NCBI RefSeq assembly: GCF_000761545.1
Contig: NZ_JPMY01000018.1
Coordinates: 1 to 64,000 of the forward strand
Source: Pseudomonas sp. ML96
GTDB taxonomy: Bacteria; Pseudomonadota; Gammaproteobacteria; Pseudomonadales; Pseudomonadaceae
Direction: 5' to 3'
Length of the DNA stretch: 64,000 bases
Positions 1 through 9,300 of this stretch are shown in pieces; positions within the stretch are counted from its first letter, which is position 1; every line of letters starts with the position of its first letter. Position numbers and translations under genes: made by a program. The notes below the pieces were generated by a model. It was not told the origin of the DNA. It ran no database searches and saw nothing but the letters and a program-made list of their open reading frames with translations.

Positions 1-1
1 T

Positions 2-241
2 ACCCTGGCGACGGACATCCAGGTCTATTTCTGCGATCCGCAAAATCCCTGGCAACGAGGGACGAATGAAAATACCAACGGCCTACTACGGCAGTACTTC
101 CCGAAGGGAATTGATCTCTCACTCTACTCGCAGGATGAGCTGGATGTAGTCGCTCGGCAGTTGAACGAGCGCCCCAGAAAGACTCTGGGATACTCGACCC
201 CTGCCGAGTGCTTTAACCACGCTGTTGCGTCGACCGGTTGA
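2..241 (+). mobile_element. IS30-family transposase, C-terminal end (cut by window edge)
   Basis: This is an open frame of 79 codons ending in TGA at 239-241, with no start because the gene begins outside the window. The translation contains [20 protein letters not shown], which holds the last catalytic Glu of the IS30-type DDE domain, followed by the typical tail [18 protein letters not shown]30 transposases insert and excise IS elements by a DDE nuclease. Its position at the border of a metal-resistance block suggests that it took part in assembling that block, but only the 3' part is visible. I did not recognise a terminal inverted repeat in 242-334. Confidence 0.9.
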
Positions 242-334
242 GTCCACAGCCAATAGCGGACACTCCCTCGATACATACTGCCCCTAAACGAATGACACTG
301 GGCTGGGTTGGCCCGGCGTCATCGAAACTCCGAC

Positions 335-3300
335 TTAACTCGGCTGTGCTGCCGTTTCCTCCTCCTCATCTTTGCGGTGAATCCACTGATACAGCGCTGG
401 TAGCACCAACAGCGTGAGCGCGGTGGATGACAGGATGCCCCCGATTACGACTGTTGCCAGTGGGCGCTGGACTTCGGCGCCGGTACCGGTGGCCAAGGCC
501 ATCGGAACGAAGCCAAGTGAGGCAACGAGCGCAGTCATCAGCACCGGCCGCAGGCGGGTCAGGGCGCCTTCGGTGATGGCCAGGTGCAGAGGGCGGCCTT
601 CTTCGCGCAGGTTGCGGATGAACGAGATCATCACCAGGCCGTTGAGTACGGCGACCCCAGAGAGCGCGATGAAGCCTACGCCTGCGGAGATGGACAGCGG
701 GATATCGCGCAACCACAGAGCAAGCACTCCGCCGGTCAGGGCGAAAGGAATGCCGGTAAAGACCACTAGGCCGTCCTTGAGGTTGTTGAACATCATGAAG
801 AGCAGGGTGAACACCAGCAGCAAGGCGACGGGCACCACTATCTGCAGGCGCTTGGCCGCGGACTGGAGCTGCTCGAACTGGCCGCCCCAGGTGGTCCAGT
901 AGCCTGCTGGGATCTTCACGCCATCCTCCAGACGCTGAGCAGCCTCTTCGACGAAGGAGCCGATATCGCGCCCGCGGACGTTGGCGCTGACCACCACCAG
1001 GCGTTTGCCGTTCTCGCGGCTGACCTGATTGGGGCCGAGCACCAGGTCGAGGCTGGCAACGTCTGCCAAGGTGATGAAGGCAATCTGCTCCGTACCGCTG
1101 CCTGGCACTGGCGGAACCGGAATCAGAAGGCGCGACAGGCCCTCGATATCGGTACGCAGCTGGTCGGAGAGACGCACGACCATGTCGAAGCGGCGATCGC
1201 CCTCGAATAGGGTTCCGGCGCTTTGCCCGCCGACCGCGACGGCCACTGTGTCCTGCACATCGCCGATGTTGAGGCCATAGCGGGCTGCCTTGTCACGGTC
1301 GATATTGATGGTCAGCACCGGCAGGCCTGAGGTCTGCTCGACCTTGACTTCGGAGGCGCCATCGACCTTTTCCATGGCCTCAGCGATTTCGGTGGCGGTC
1401 TTGTTCAATACCTCCATGTCGTCGCCGAAAACCTTCACAGCAACGTCACTGCGCACACCGGAAATCAGCTCGTTGAAACGCAGCTGGATAGGTTGCGACA
1501 GCTCGTAGTTGCTGCCCGGAACCTGCGCGCTGAAGCGTTGCAGGTCGGCGATGATCTGCTCGCGCGGCTTGTCTGGATCGGGCCACTGCTCCTTTGGCTT
1601 GAGCATCACGTAGGCGTCCGAAATATTCGGCGGCATAGGGTCGGAAGCGATCTCTGCGGTGCCGGTGCGGGCGAATACACGTTCGACTTCCGGCATTTTC
1701 TCAACGAGGGTCTTTTCCAGGCGAGACTGCATCTCCACCGACTGGCTCAAGCTAGTGCCGGGCACGCGCAGGGCCTGAAGGGCAAAGTCGCCTTCGCTCA
1801 GACTGGGCACAAACTCACTGCCCATGCGACTGGCAACCACCCCTGATAGCAGCACCAGGACGACGGCACCGGCGAATACCGGTAGGCGGTTCCCCATGAC
1901 CCAGTTCAATACCGGCTCATAGCCCTGGCGGGCGACACGCATGACGACGTTCTCTTCCTCCTTGACCTTGCCGGTGATGAACAGGGCAATGGCCGCGGGC
2001 ACGAAGGTGATGGAGAGGATCATCGCGCCGAGAAGGGCGATGACAACGGTGAAGGCCATGGGGTGGAACATTTTCCCCTCGACACCGGTGAGAGCGAAGA
2101 TCGGCAGGTACACCACCATGATGATGAGCTGGCCGAAGATCAGCGCCCGGCGTGCCTCGCGGGAGGCGGCAAACACTTCGTGCAGGCGCTCGGAGCGCGT
2201 CAGCATGCGGCCGTGGTGCTGCTGCGCGTGGGCCAGGCGGCGGATGGCGTTTTCTACGATGACCACCGCGCCGTCGACGATGATGCCGAAGTCCAGTGCT
2301 CCCAGGCTCATCAGGTTGGCGCTGACCTTGTTGCTGAACATGCCGGTGAACGTGAACAGCATCGACAGCGGTATCACCATGGCAGTGATGATGGCTGCAC
2401 GGATGTTGCCGAGGAACAGGAAGAGGATGGCAATCACCAGGATCGCCCCCTCGATAAGGTTCTTCTTGACCGTGGAGATGGCTTTGTCCACCAAGTTGGT
2501 ACGGTCGTAGACGGGGATCGCTATCACGCCCTGCGGCAACGAGCGGTTGATGTCTTCCAGCTTGGCGGCTACGGCTTGGGCTACGCTGCGGCTGTTCTCG
2601 CCGATCAACATGAATACGGTACCGAGTACCACCTCGCGGCCGTTTTCCGTGGCGGCGCCGGTGCGCAGCTCGCGGCCGATCTGCACATCTGCGATGTGGC
2701 TGATGCGGATCGGCGTGCCGTCGACGTTGGCAACGACGATGTTGGCGATGTCTTCGGCATTGCTCACTTGGCCTGGAGCGCGGACCAGCAACTGTTCGCC
2801 GTTGCGCTCGATGAAGCCGGCGCCGACGTTGGCGTTGTTGCGTTCCAGAGCGGTGATCAGGTCAACCAAGGTCAGCTTGTAGGCCGCCAGGCGCTTTGGG
2901 TCCGGTGCGATCTGGAATTCCTTGGCGAAGCCGCCAATGGTGTTGATCTCCGCGACCCCGGGTACGTTGCGCAGCTGCGGTTTGATGATCCAGTCCTGGA
3001 TCACCCGCAGGTCGGTCGGTGTGTATGGGGTGCCGCCTTCTTTCTGGGCGCCTTCTTCGGCCTCTACTGTCCACAGGAAAATTTCACCGAGGCCGGTGGA
3101 GATCGGCCCCATCACTGCCTCCGCGCCTTCGGGCAACTGCTCACGTGCTATCTGCAGGCGCTCGTTGACCAATTGCCTGGCGAAGTACAGGTCGGTGCCG
3201 TCGGCGAAGATGACCGTCACCTGCGAGAAGCCCGAGCGCGACAGTGAGCGGGTCTGCTTGAGGTGGGGCAGACCTGCCATCGCCGTTTCGATGGGGAAGG

Positions 3301-3496
3301 TGATGCGCTGCTCGGTCTCCAGCGGCGAGAAACCGGCTGCCGCCGTGTTGATTTGCACCTGTACGTTGGTGATGTCGGGGACGGCGTCGATGGGCAGCTT
3401 TTGATAGCTGGCTACGCCGACTCCCGCCATCGCGAGTACCAACAGCAGCACGACGATGCGCTGCTCGATGGCGAACTGGATGATGCGTTCGAACAT
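335..3496 (-). CDS. czcA: CzcA-type heavy-metal RND efflux pump, inner-membrane subunit
   Basis: This 1053-residue protein is the proton-driven inner-membrane component of a tripartite Zn/Cd/Co exporter. It has the HME-RND layout: TM1 near residues 10-30, a large periplasmic loop, then TM4 carrying DFGIIVDGAVVIVEN at about 402-416. The DFG...DG form of this motif marks the CzcA (divalent cation) subgroup rather than CusA (monovalent). It is the last gene of the czcCBA operon, 13 nt after czcB. The ATG at 3496 fits the family N-terminus (MFERIIQFAIEQR). Length is normal for the family and no disruption was seen. Induction by the divergent CzcRS system is expected from known Pseudomonas biology. 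Confidence 0.95.
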   Translation of the reverse strand: MFERIIQFAIEQRIVVLLLVLAMAGVGVASYQKLPIDAVPDITNVQVQINTAAAGFSPLETEQRITFPIETAMAGLPHLKQTRSLSRSGFSQVTVIFADGTDLYFARQLVNERLQIAREQLPEGAEAVMGPISTGLGEIFLWTVEAEEGAQKEGGTPYTPTDLRVIQDWIIKPQLRNVPGVAEINTIGGFAKEFQIAPDPKRLAAYKLTLVDLITALERNNANVGAGFIERNGEQLLVRAPGQVSNAEDIANIVVANVDGTPIRISHIADVQIGRELRTGAATENGREVVLGTVFMLIGENSRSVAQAVAAKLEDINRSLPQGVIAIPVYDRTNLVDKAISTVKKNLIEGAILVIAILFLFLGNIRAAIITAMVIPLSMLFTFTGMFSNKVSANLMSLGALDFGIIVDGAVVIVENAIRRLAHAQQHHGRMLTRSERLHEVFAASREARRALIFGQLIIMVVYLPIFALTGVEGKMFHPMAFTVVIALLGAMILSITFVPAAIALFITGKVKEEENVVMRVARQGYEPVLNWVMGNRLPVFAGAVVLVLLSGVVASRMGSEFVPSLSEGDFALQALRVPGTSLSQSVEMQSRLEKTLVEKMPEVERVFARTGTAEIASDPMPPNISDAYVMLKPKEQWPDPDKPREQIIADLQRFSAQVPGSNYELSQPIQLRFNELISGVRSDVAVKVFGDDMEVLNKTATEIAEAMEKVDGASEVKVEQTSGLPVLTINIDRDKAARYGLNIGDVQDTVAVAVGGQSAGTLFEGDRRFDMVVRLSDQLRTDIEGLSRLLIPVPPVPGSGTEQIAFITLADVASLDLVLGPNQVSRENGKRLVVVSANVRGRDIGSFVEEAAQRLEDGVKIPAGYWTTWGGQFEQLQSAAKRLQIVVPVALLLVFTLLFMMFNNLKDGLVVFTGIPFALTGGVLALWLRDIPLSISAGVGFIALSGVAVLNGLVMISFIRNLREEGRPLHLAITEGALTRLRPVLMTALVASLGFVPMALATGTGAEVQRPLATVVIGGILSSTALTLLVLPALYQWIHRKDEEEETAAQPS

Positions 3497-3509
3497 GTCT
3501 TGGTCTCGA

Positions 3510-5018
3510 TCAGTGGGCGTGGTCGGCGGAGCCTTTGCCGAGCTCGGACTTCAGGGTGAAGCTGCCTTGGGTGGCGATGTTCGCGCCAGGAGACAGCCCC
3601 TTGGTTATCTCGACGAAGCCGGCGCTGGTGGTACCGGTTTCCACCGGCTGGGCGACGAAGCCCTCGTCCACGCGAATGAAGACATGCGGCTTCTCGTCGA
3701 TGCTCTGGATCGCCTGGGTAGGCACGCTAACGCCGGCACGGCTGGTGGCCGTGGCGAACTCGATGGTGACGAACAGGCCGGGGCGCCATGCTCCTTCAGG
3801 GTTGGTCAGCACCGCGCGGGCAACGGCCGAGCGGGTCTGCTCGCCCAGCAGGCTGCCGATGTAGGAAACGTTGCCGGCTACTTCTGTCTGCAGCTCGGGT
3901 GAGATCACCTTCACCGGCTTGCCGACCTGCAGCTTGTTGAGGTCTTTGGGCGAGATGTTGAACGTGGCCCACACGCGGCTCAGGTCGGAAATGGTGAATG
4001 CATTGCTGGCCTCCCCGACCAACTCGCCCAGTACCAGGTGCTTTTCCACCACGGTGCCGTCGAAGGGCGCTCGCAGCTCGTATCGATTGCCACCTATCAA
4101 GGCGTTTGCACCGCCCAGGGCATTCATCTTCTGGCGAGCATTGCCGGCGGCGATTTCCGCTTCCTGTAGTGCCTGGCGGGCCTGCAGGTAGTCCTGCTCG
4201 GCGGAGATGCCTTCCTTCCACAGTTGACGCTCGCGTTCGAAGGTAGTCTTGGCCAGTTCAAGTCGGCGACCGGCGGCAGCCAGCTCGCTACGTTGTTCGG
4301 AAATCTGCTGGCTGGCGATCACTGCCAGCAACTGACCTTTCTTCACCGCGTCACCGAGGTTGGCGTGCACGCTCTCCACCACGCCAGCGGTGCGCGGTAC
4401 CACGTGTGCGGTGCGATCTTCATCGAAGCGAATCTCGCCAGGCAGCTTTGCTGTGGCGCTCATCTCGCGGGCCTGGGCTTGCTCCAGGCGAATGTCGGCG
4501 GTGGTGATCTGTTCTTCGTCGAGCTTGATCAAGCCTTCCTCCTTGGCATACGCAAAGCGCAGCGTGCGGCCGATGCGCTGGACCACGATGGTGGCCTCGA
4601 AGAAGTGCGGCTCGGCGATGCCCTGCGTGCTGACAAAGGCTTCACCCTTGGCGCTGAAGGGCAGGCTAGATACCTCTCCGCCGGGGCGGCGAACCTCCAT
4701 GAACACCCGCGAGTTAACGTCGGGAGTTATGCGCTGGCCGTTCTGTGACAAGTAGATGGACATGGGCGCGGATCCGTCCGCGCTCTCTGGCGCGACCAGC
4801 TCGAGGCCGAAGCCTTCCTGGCTGAGAATGATGCCGCCGTTGGCACCTACTGCATGATCCTTCTCGTCACTGTGGCCGCCTTCATCGGCATGTTCTTCGT
4901 CACCGTGGGCGTCCGCGCTGGACGCCACTTCCGGGCTGCTCTGGAAGTACGTGGCACCGGCGCCGGCGACGGCGAGGCCCATTGCCAGGCTGATCGCGAT
5001 GGTCAATTTCCTGTTCAT
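3510..5018 (-). CDS. czcB: CzcB-type periplasmic adaptor (membrane fusion protein)
   Basis: This 502-residue adaptor links CzcA to the outer-membrane channel CzcC. It has an N-terminal membrane anchor or signal segment (about residues 5-22). A His/Asp/Glu-rich stretch, HGDEEHADEGGHSDEKDH (38-55), follows and is typical of metal-binding CzcB N-termini. After that come the barrel-sandwich and alpha-hairpin region (AARRLELAKTTFERERQLWKEGISAEQDY) and a C-terminal barrel. The ATG at 5018 is preceded by GGAG at a good distance. The gene is 67 nt after czcC and 13 nt before czcA, so it lies in the same operon. Confidence 0.95.
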   Translation of the reverse strand: MNRKLTIAISLAMGLAVAGAGATYFQSSPEVASSADAHGDEEHADEGGHSDEKDHAVGANGGIILSQEGFGLELVAPESADGSAPMSIYLSQNGQRITPDVNSRVFMEVRRPGGEVSSLPFSAKGEAFVSTQGIAEPHFFEATIVVQRIGRTLRFAYAKEEGLIKLDEEQITTADIRLEQAQAREMSATAKLPGEIRFDEDRTAHVVPRTAGVVESVHANLGDAVKKGQLLAVIASQQISEQRSELAAAGRRLELAKTTFERERQLWKEGISAEQDYLQARQALQEAEIAAGNARQKMNALGGANALIGGNRYELRAPFDGTVVEKHLVLGELVGEASNAFTISDLSRVWATFNISPKDLNKLQVGKPVKVISPELQTEVAGNVSYIGSLLGEQTRSAVARAVLTNPEGAWRPGLFVTIEFATATSRAGVSVPTQAIQSIDEKPHVFIRVDEGFVAQPVETGTTSAGFVEITKGLSPGANIATQGSFTLKSELGKGSADHAH

Positions 5019-5085
5019 AAAAACTCCACACTGAAAAAGACGGGCTAGCTCTTGTGAGCCCGAATGAGCTGTTCTGATGGCGTGG

Positions 5086-6354
5086 CTATTGGCGGCTGCG
5101 GGCGATGACTGCGATATCGCCGTAGATGCGCTCGAGCTGTGACCAGGATTGCGTGGCGGCCTCCAGGGCCAGCAGATACTGGAGGCGCCCCTGAATCAGG
5201 GTGCGCTGTGCATCCAGCACATCGATGAAGCCGAACTTACCCATCTCGAAGCCGCGCACGGTGCTGTCTACCGCCTTCTGCGCGGAGGGCAGGATGGTCG
5301 TCTTGAATGACTCGATTTCACTCGCGGCGGCGTCCCACTGATCCAGCGTTTCTTGCAGGGTGCCCTGCAGGCGCAGCTCAGTGGCATTGCGTTGATCACG
5401 GGCCTGGTCGGCTCGCCGGGCTGCGGCCAGTACGTTGCCCTGGTTGCGATTGAACAGGGGTAGCGGCATGGAGAGACCGACGACGTTCACGCGCTCGCGG
5501 TCTTCCGCGCTGTACTGGCTGCCGATGCTGACGCTGATGTCGGGAATGCGCAGAGTCTTTTCCAGTTCGAACGAGGCCTCCTGTTGATCCACTCCGAGCC
5601 GTGCCAGACGCATGTCAGCACTGCTGTCGAGGGCCTTCAGCAGGATGCTCTTGTCGGGTGTTGCGGGTAGCAAGGTGGCATCCCCGACCGGAAGCAGACT
5701 GGTGTCCAGATCTCCACCCAGCACCACCTGCAGGCGCGCATTGGCCGACGCCAGTTCTTTGCGGGAGCGGTTCAGCTCCAGTTGCACTTCGGCCATTTGC
5801 ACCTGGGCGCGGGTGAGCTCGATGGGGGAAACCTTGCCGGCCTTGACCCGTCCTTCGGCGATAGTGGTGCCGCGCTCGGTCAGGCGCAGTGACTCTTCAG
5901 CCAGGTCGACACGCATGCGCGCTCGCAGCTGGCCGTAGAAGGCGAGGATCACTTCGGAGCGCAATTCGTTACGACTACGCTCGAGCTCAAGAGCAGCCGC
6001 GTCCGATCCACGTTCGGCAAGGCGTATGCGGGCACCGCGCTTTCCTCCCACTTCGATGGGCTGGGTGAGCTGAACCGTGCTGGTGCGGGTATCGCTGCGA
6101 GTGTCTTCGACTTCGAAGGACAGCTCGGGGTTGGGAATCAACCCAGCCTGAATGCGCTCACCTTGCGCGACTGCAATCGACCAGCCGGCAGCGGCCAGAT
6201 TGGGGTTGTTCTGCTCAGCCTGTTGCAGTGCCTGGTCAAGGGTCAGATCCGCCGGGACGGCATAGACCTGCCTCGTCAGGAGCAGGGCGCAGGCCAGCAC
6301 TATGGAGCTGAGCTTGCTCAGGCCGACCGTGGATCGAGGGGTGTTAGAGGACAA
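5086..6354 (-). CDS. czcC: CzcC-type outer-membrane efflux channel (TolC family)
   Basis: This 422-residue outer-membrane factor is the exit duct of the Czc pump. It starts with a signal peptide (about residues 1-32), followed by two OEP repeats rich in helical coiled coil (LDQALQQAEQNNPNLAAAG; the second repeat begins near SADMRLARLGVDQQEASFELEKTLRIPDISV). The first in-frame start is TTG at 6354, with GGGAGAG about 5 nt upstream, and no ATG occurs before the signal peptide, so the start looks non-standard. It is the first gene of czcCBA and is divergent from czcR across a 442-nt region. Confidence 0.92.
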   Translation of the reverse strand: MSSNTPRSTVGLSKLSSIVLACALLLTRQVYAVPADLTLDQALQQAEQNNPNLAAAGWSIAVAQGERIQAGLIPNPELSFEVEDTRSDTRTSTVQLTQPIEVGGKRGARIRLAERGSDAAALELERSRNELRSEVILAFYGQLRARMRVDLAEESLRLTERGTTIAEGRVKAGKVSPIELTRAQVQMAEVQLELNRSRKELASANARLQVVLGGDLDTSLLPVGDATLLPATPDKSILLKALDSSADMRLARLGVDQQEASFELEKTLRIPDISVSIGSQYSAEDRERVNVVGLSMPLPLFNRNQGNVLAAARRADQARDQRNATELRLQGTLQETLDQWDAAASEIESFKTTILPSAQKAVDSTVRGFEMGKFGFIDVLDAQRTLIQGRLQYLLALEAATQSWSQLERIYGDIAVIARSRQ

Positions 6355-6796
6355 GGAACTCTCCCGATTTCAATATCCACAATTGCTGTCGTAATCCAGC
6401 CGTGATGGTGGAAAACACTGTGGCGTTCATTGGTCGGGGGCAATTTAGTTCTCACGGCATATCGTAAAGGTGACTGCAAAATTACAAATATGTAATCCAA
6501 CTTCTTGGCGGTTTTGACTGTATTAAGATGCGCTCCGCCATTGCGGATGGATGGTTATATGTCACAGCTAGAAACAACTTTTGCCTCTCGATGAGAGACA
6601 AAGGGCGTTCTTCAGGGGGTAGGGGATTTCGGCGTGCGACAGGTTGTCGCAATGCGCTGGTGCTCGTCGATTCAAGGTTGACCCTGTACCCGCTTCAGCC
6701 TTTAGCGTGCGCGCCTCATGAGTGATCTGAGTCGTTGGTAATAATCTGCGAAGTTTGCTTATTAAAATAAATTCGCACTTTAAGGTGATTGAATAT
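6355..6796. promoter_or_regulatory. czcC/czcR divergent control region
   Basis: This 442-nt gene-free region lies between czcC (minus) and czcR (plus) and is AT-richer than its surroundings. It contains ATTACAAATATGTAAT at 6481-6496, which fits the TTAC-N6-GTAA pattern of metal-responsive OmpR-type regulators (CopR/CusR/CzcR). It should hold the promoters of both operons. I did not identify convincing -35/-10 pairs. Confidence 0.6.
6481..6496. promoter_or_regulatory. Candidate CzcR box (TTAC-N6-GTAA)
   Basis: ATTACAAATATGTAAT is a near-perfect palindrome matching the TTAC-N6-GTAA consensus of copper/zinc response regulators. It lies about 130 nt upstream of czcC and 300 nt upstream of czcR. 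Related sequences occur at 9250-9265 and 10748-10761. Binding is inferred from the pattern alone. Confidence 0.55.
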
Positions 6797-7471
6797 ATGC
6801 GAATCCTAATTGTCGAGGATGAGCCGAAAACTGCCGAATATCTTCATCAGGGACTAACTGAGAGTGGCTATGTCACTGATAGGGCATCTACAGGGATAGA
6901 TGGTTTGCACTTGGTGCGTCAGCATAATTATGACTTGGTCATACTTGACGTTAATTTGCCGGAAATCGACGGTTGGGGCGTGCTGGAGGACATCCGACGC
7001 AACAGCAGCACGCGGGTGATGATGCTCACCGCGCGCGGCCGCTTGGCGGACAAGATCAAGGGCCTGGACCTCGGGGCGGATGATTATCTGGTCAAACCTT
7101 TCGAGTTCCCCGAGTTGCTAGCACGGGTGCGCTCGTTACTGCGCCGCACCGAGCAGGTACCGATTCCCGATGTATTGCGGGTCGCGGACCTTGAGCTTGA
7201 TCCTGGTCGCCACCGCGCCTTCCGTGGTGAGCAGCGCATCGACCTGACCACCAAAGAGTTCGCTTTGCTGCACTTGCTGATGCGCCGCTCGGGTGAAGTG
7301 CTGTCGCGCACCCAGATCATCTCGCTGGTCTGGGACATGAACTTCGATTGCGATACCAACGTGGTCGAGGTGTCCATCCGCAGGCTGCGCGCGAAAATCG
7401 ATGACCCGTTCGACAGCAAGCTGATTCACACCCTGCGTGGCGTGGGCTACGTGCTTGAGGAGCGCGAATGA
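6797..7471 (+). CDS. czcR: CzcR-type OmpR-family response regulator
   Basis: This 224-residue two-component regulator has a receiver domain with the acidic pocket (VEDE, 6-9), phospho-acceptor Asp51 (VILDVNLP) and the conserved Lys of LVKPF. A winged-helix DNA-binding domain follows (residues ~125-222, ending [12 protein letters not shown]). An upstream start at 6755 is possible, but ATG 6797 gives the family N-terminus [10 protein letters not shown] and has AAGGTG 9 nt upstream. It overlaps czcS by 4 nt (ATGA). In Pseudomonas, CzcR activates czcCBA and represses oprD. An OprD-family gene is the next gene after czcS here. Confidence 0.92.
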   Translation: MRILIVEDEPKTAEYLHQGLTESGYVTDRASTGIDGLHLVRQHNYDLVILDVNLPEIDGWGVLEDIRRNSSTRVMMLTARGRLADKIKGLDLGADDYLVKPFEFPELLARVRSLLRRTEQVPIPDVLRVADLELDPGRHRAFRGEQRIDLTTKEFALLHLLMRRSGEVLSRTQIISLVWDMNFDCDTNVVEVSIRRLRAKIDDPFDSKLIHTLRGVGYVLEERE

Positions 7472-8850
7472 AGCCCGCCAGCCTTTCCATGCGCTTGGGC
7501 CTATCGGTCGCGTTGATGGGCGCCGCGCTGGTCGTGCTACTCGCAATGCTGGCCTACCTGGCCCTGAGCCACGAGTTGGCTTCAGCGGCGAGATCCAGTC
7601 TGCAGGGAAAGCTGGAGCAGATTGAGCATCGCCTTGTTGAGGACAGCATCACCCGTGCGGAGCTGGGCCAGGAGCCGCATGGCTTGCTCGACCTAGTGTT
7701 AGGTCATGACAACCTGAATCTGGCGATCTACGCACCCGGTGCGCAGGGAGAGCTGCTGCTTGGCATCAGTGCGCGAGCCGCTGTGCAGCCACCGCTGCCG
7801 GCACACCCGAATGGCGTAGCGTTCCAGGAGAGTCGTGACTCTTCTGGCCATAACATCTTGTCCGCCTCAAGCGAAATGCGCCTGAGTAACGGCGACAAAG
7901 TAGTGGTGCAGTTGGCCATCGATCGGACGACCGATGAGACGCTGCTGAATGCCTATCTTCGGACCACGCTGTTTGCGTTGCCGCTGCTGCTGCTGCTGAT
8001 AGGTATGGGAGCATGGTGGATCGTGCAGCGCGGCCTGCTGCCGCTGCGTCAGTTCCGCAAAGTGGCCTCGCTAGTTTCCACGCAGGACCTGACTCACCGC
8101 ATTCCCGTGGAGCGCCTGCCTCAGGAGCTGAGCGAGTTGGCACATGGCATCAACTTCATGCTGCATCGACTGGACAGTGGCGTGCAGCAGTTGTCGCAGT
8201 TCTCCGACGATCTCGCCCATGAACTGCGCTCACCCATTACCAACTTGATGGGCAAGGCTCAGGTCACGCTCTCGCGAGAGCGCCCGCCGCAGGAGTACAA
8301 GGCGGTGCTGGAGTCTTGCACCGAGGAGCTCGAGCGGGTCACTCGGATCGTCTCCGACATGCTGTTCCTGGCACATGTCAGCCATCCCGCAGCGCTCGTG
8401 CCGTTCGAACGCATCACGCTGGAAGATGAGGCTCGGCGAGTCGCCGACCTGTTCGCCATTGGCGCGGAAGAGAAGCAGATCAGCATCGCCGTTACCGGCA
8501 TGGGCAGCACGCTGGGGGATCGGCTGATGATTCAGCGGGCCATTTCCAATTTGCTGTCCAACGCCATTCGTCACAGCCCGAGAGGTAGCCAGCTGTCGAT
8601 CATCATCGAGCGGCAGTCGGAAACCGTGTCTCTGTCGGTGGGTAACCCAGGTATCGGGATTCCAGCCGAGCACGTGCCTTTTCTGTTCGAACGCTTCTAC
8701 CGGGTTGATACCAGCCGATCCCGTGCCGAGGGCGGTACCGGCCTGGGGCTAGCCATTGTGCGTTCGATCATGAGCCTGCATCAGGGCAGCGTCGAAGTTA
8801 ACTCCGTGCCAGGCAACTTCACGGTGTTCCGCCTGATATTCCCGCGTTGA
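7468..8850 (+). CDS. czcS: CzcS-type heavy-metal sensor histidine kinase
   Basis: This 460-residue membrane kinase is the likely periplasmic Zn/Cd sensor for CzcR. TM1 spans about residues 10-32 and a periplasmic sensor domain about 33-165. TM2 is about 167-187, followed by HAMP. The DHp domain contains [15 protein letters not shown], with phospho-accepting His251. The catalytic domain has the N box ([11 protein letters not shown]), G1 (GNPGIGIP), the F box and G2 ([10 protein letters not shown]). Its start overlaps the czcR stop, so the two are translationally coupled. Length and motifs are intact. Confidence 0.92.
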   Translation: MKPASLSMRLGLSVALMGAALVVLLAMLAYLALSHELASAARSSLQGKLEQIEHRLVEDSITRAELGQEPHGLLDLVLGHDNLNLAIYAPGAQGELLLGISARAAVQPPLPAHPNGVAFQESRDSSGHNILSASSEMRLSNGDKVVVQLAIDRTTDETLLNAYLRTTLFALPLLLLLIGMGAWWIVQRGLLPLRQFRKVASLVSTQDLTHRIPVERLPQELSELAHGINFMLHRLDSGVQQLSQFSDDLAHELRSPITNLMGKAQVTLSRERPPQEYKAVLESCTEELERVTRIVSDMLFLAHVSHPAALVPFERITLEDEARRVADLFAIGAEEKQISIAVTGMGSTLGDRLMIQRAISNLLSNAIRHSPRGSQLSIIIERQSETVSLSVGNPGIGIPAEHVPFLFERFYRVDTSRSRAEGGTGLGLAIVRSIMSLHQGSVEVNSVPGNFTVFRLIFPR

Positions 8851-9300
8851 TCTTAGCCTTAGGGCCTGGCGCTTCCGCCGGGCCCGTTCCTTAATTGGGT
8901 CGCTCGAAATAGGCGTGCTTGCTCCTAGATTGGGGAGGCATAAAGCACGTTTGGCGACTATCCAGTGAAGGTGTGATATTCGGCGCCTGCCTTCCAGCAT
9001 AGTGGTTTGTCGGATGCATATAGGCTGCGGCCGGATGCTGTTGGCGCCTGATTTCACGCGCTGCGCGGCCAAGGGCAGGGCGAAAAAAAGGCGCCCTAAA
9101 TAGGGCGCCTAGGATTCACCTCTTCCAAAGGAGCATTTCTGCTTCAAAGGTGAATTCGTTCAATCCCAAGCAGGCTTGAGATCTCATAGCGGAGCGGCTT
9201 TGAGGGCTCCACTATGGAGGTCTGAACATAACGGGGTGGTGATTGGCGAATTACAAATTCGTCATGTGCAAGGGCCTCGCACGTGAGGCCCTGCAGTGCC
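8851..9300. other. Convergent intergenic region between czcS and oprD-like gene
   Basis: This 450-nt region has no supported gene. It holds a strong inverted repeat at 9089-9110 and a CzcR-box-like sequence, ATTACAAATTCGTCAT, at 9250-9265. Both flanking genes end here, so the box-like sequence has no obvious promoter to control. Confidence 0.5.
9083..9110 (-). terminator. Rho-independent terminator of the oprD-like gene
   Basis: AGGCGCCCTA (9089-9098) pairs with TAGGGCGCCT (9101-9110). On the minus strand the hairpin is followed by seven T residues. It lies about 190 nt past the porin stop codon and may also slow czcRS read-through. Confidence 0.75.

Noticed and set aside
2063..3247. Long plus-strand frame (394 codons) opposite czcA
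   Set aside because: It is antisense to an intact, motif-complete czcA, with low-complexity composition and no recognisable domain. It is a codon-bias shadow.
335..3496. CusA-type copper/silver pump
   Set aside because: TM4 carries DFGIIVDG, the CzcA-type signature, and the gene lies in czcCBA divergent from czcRS.
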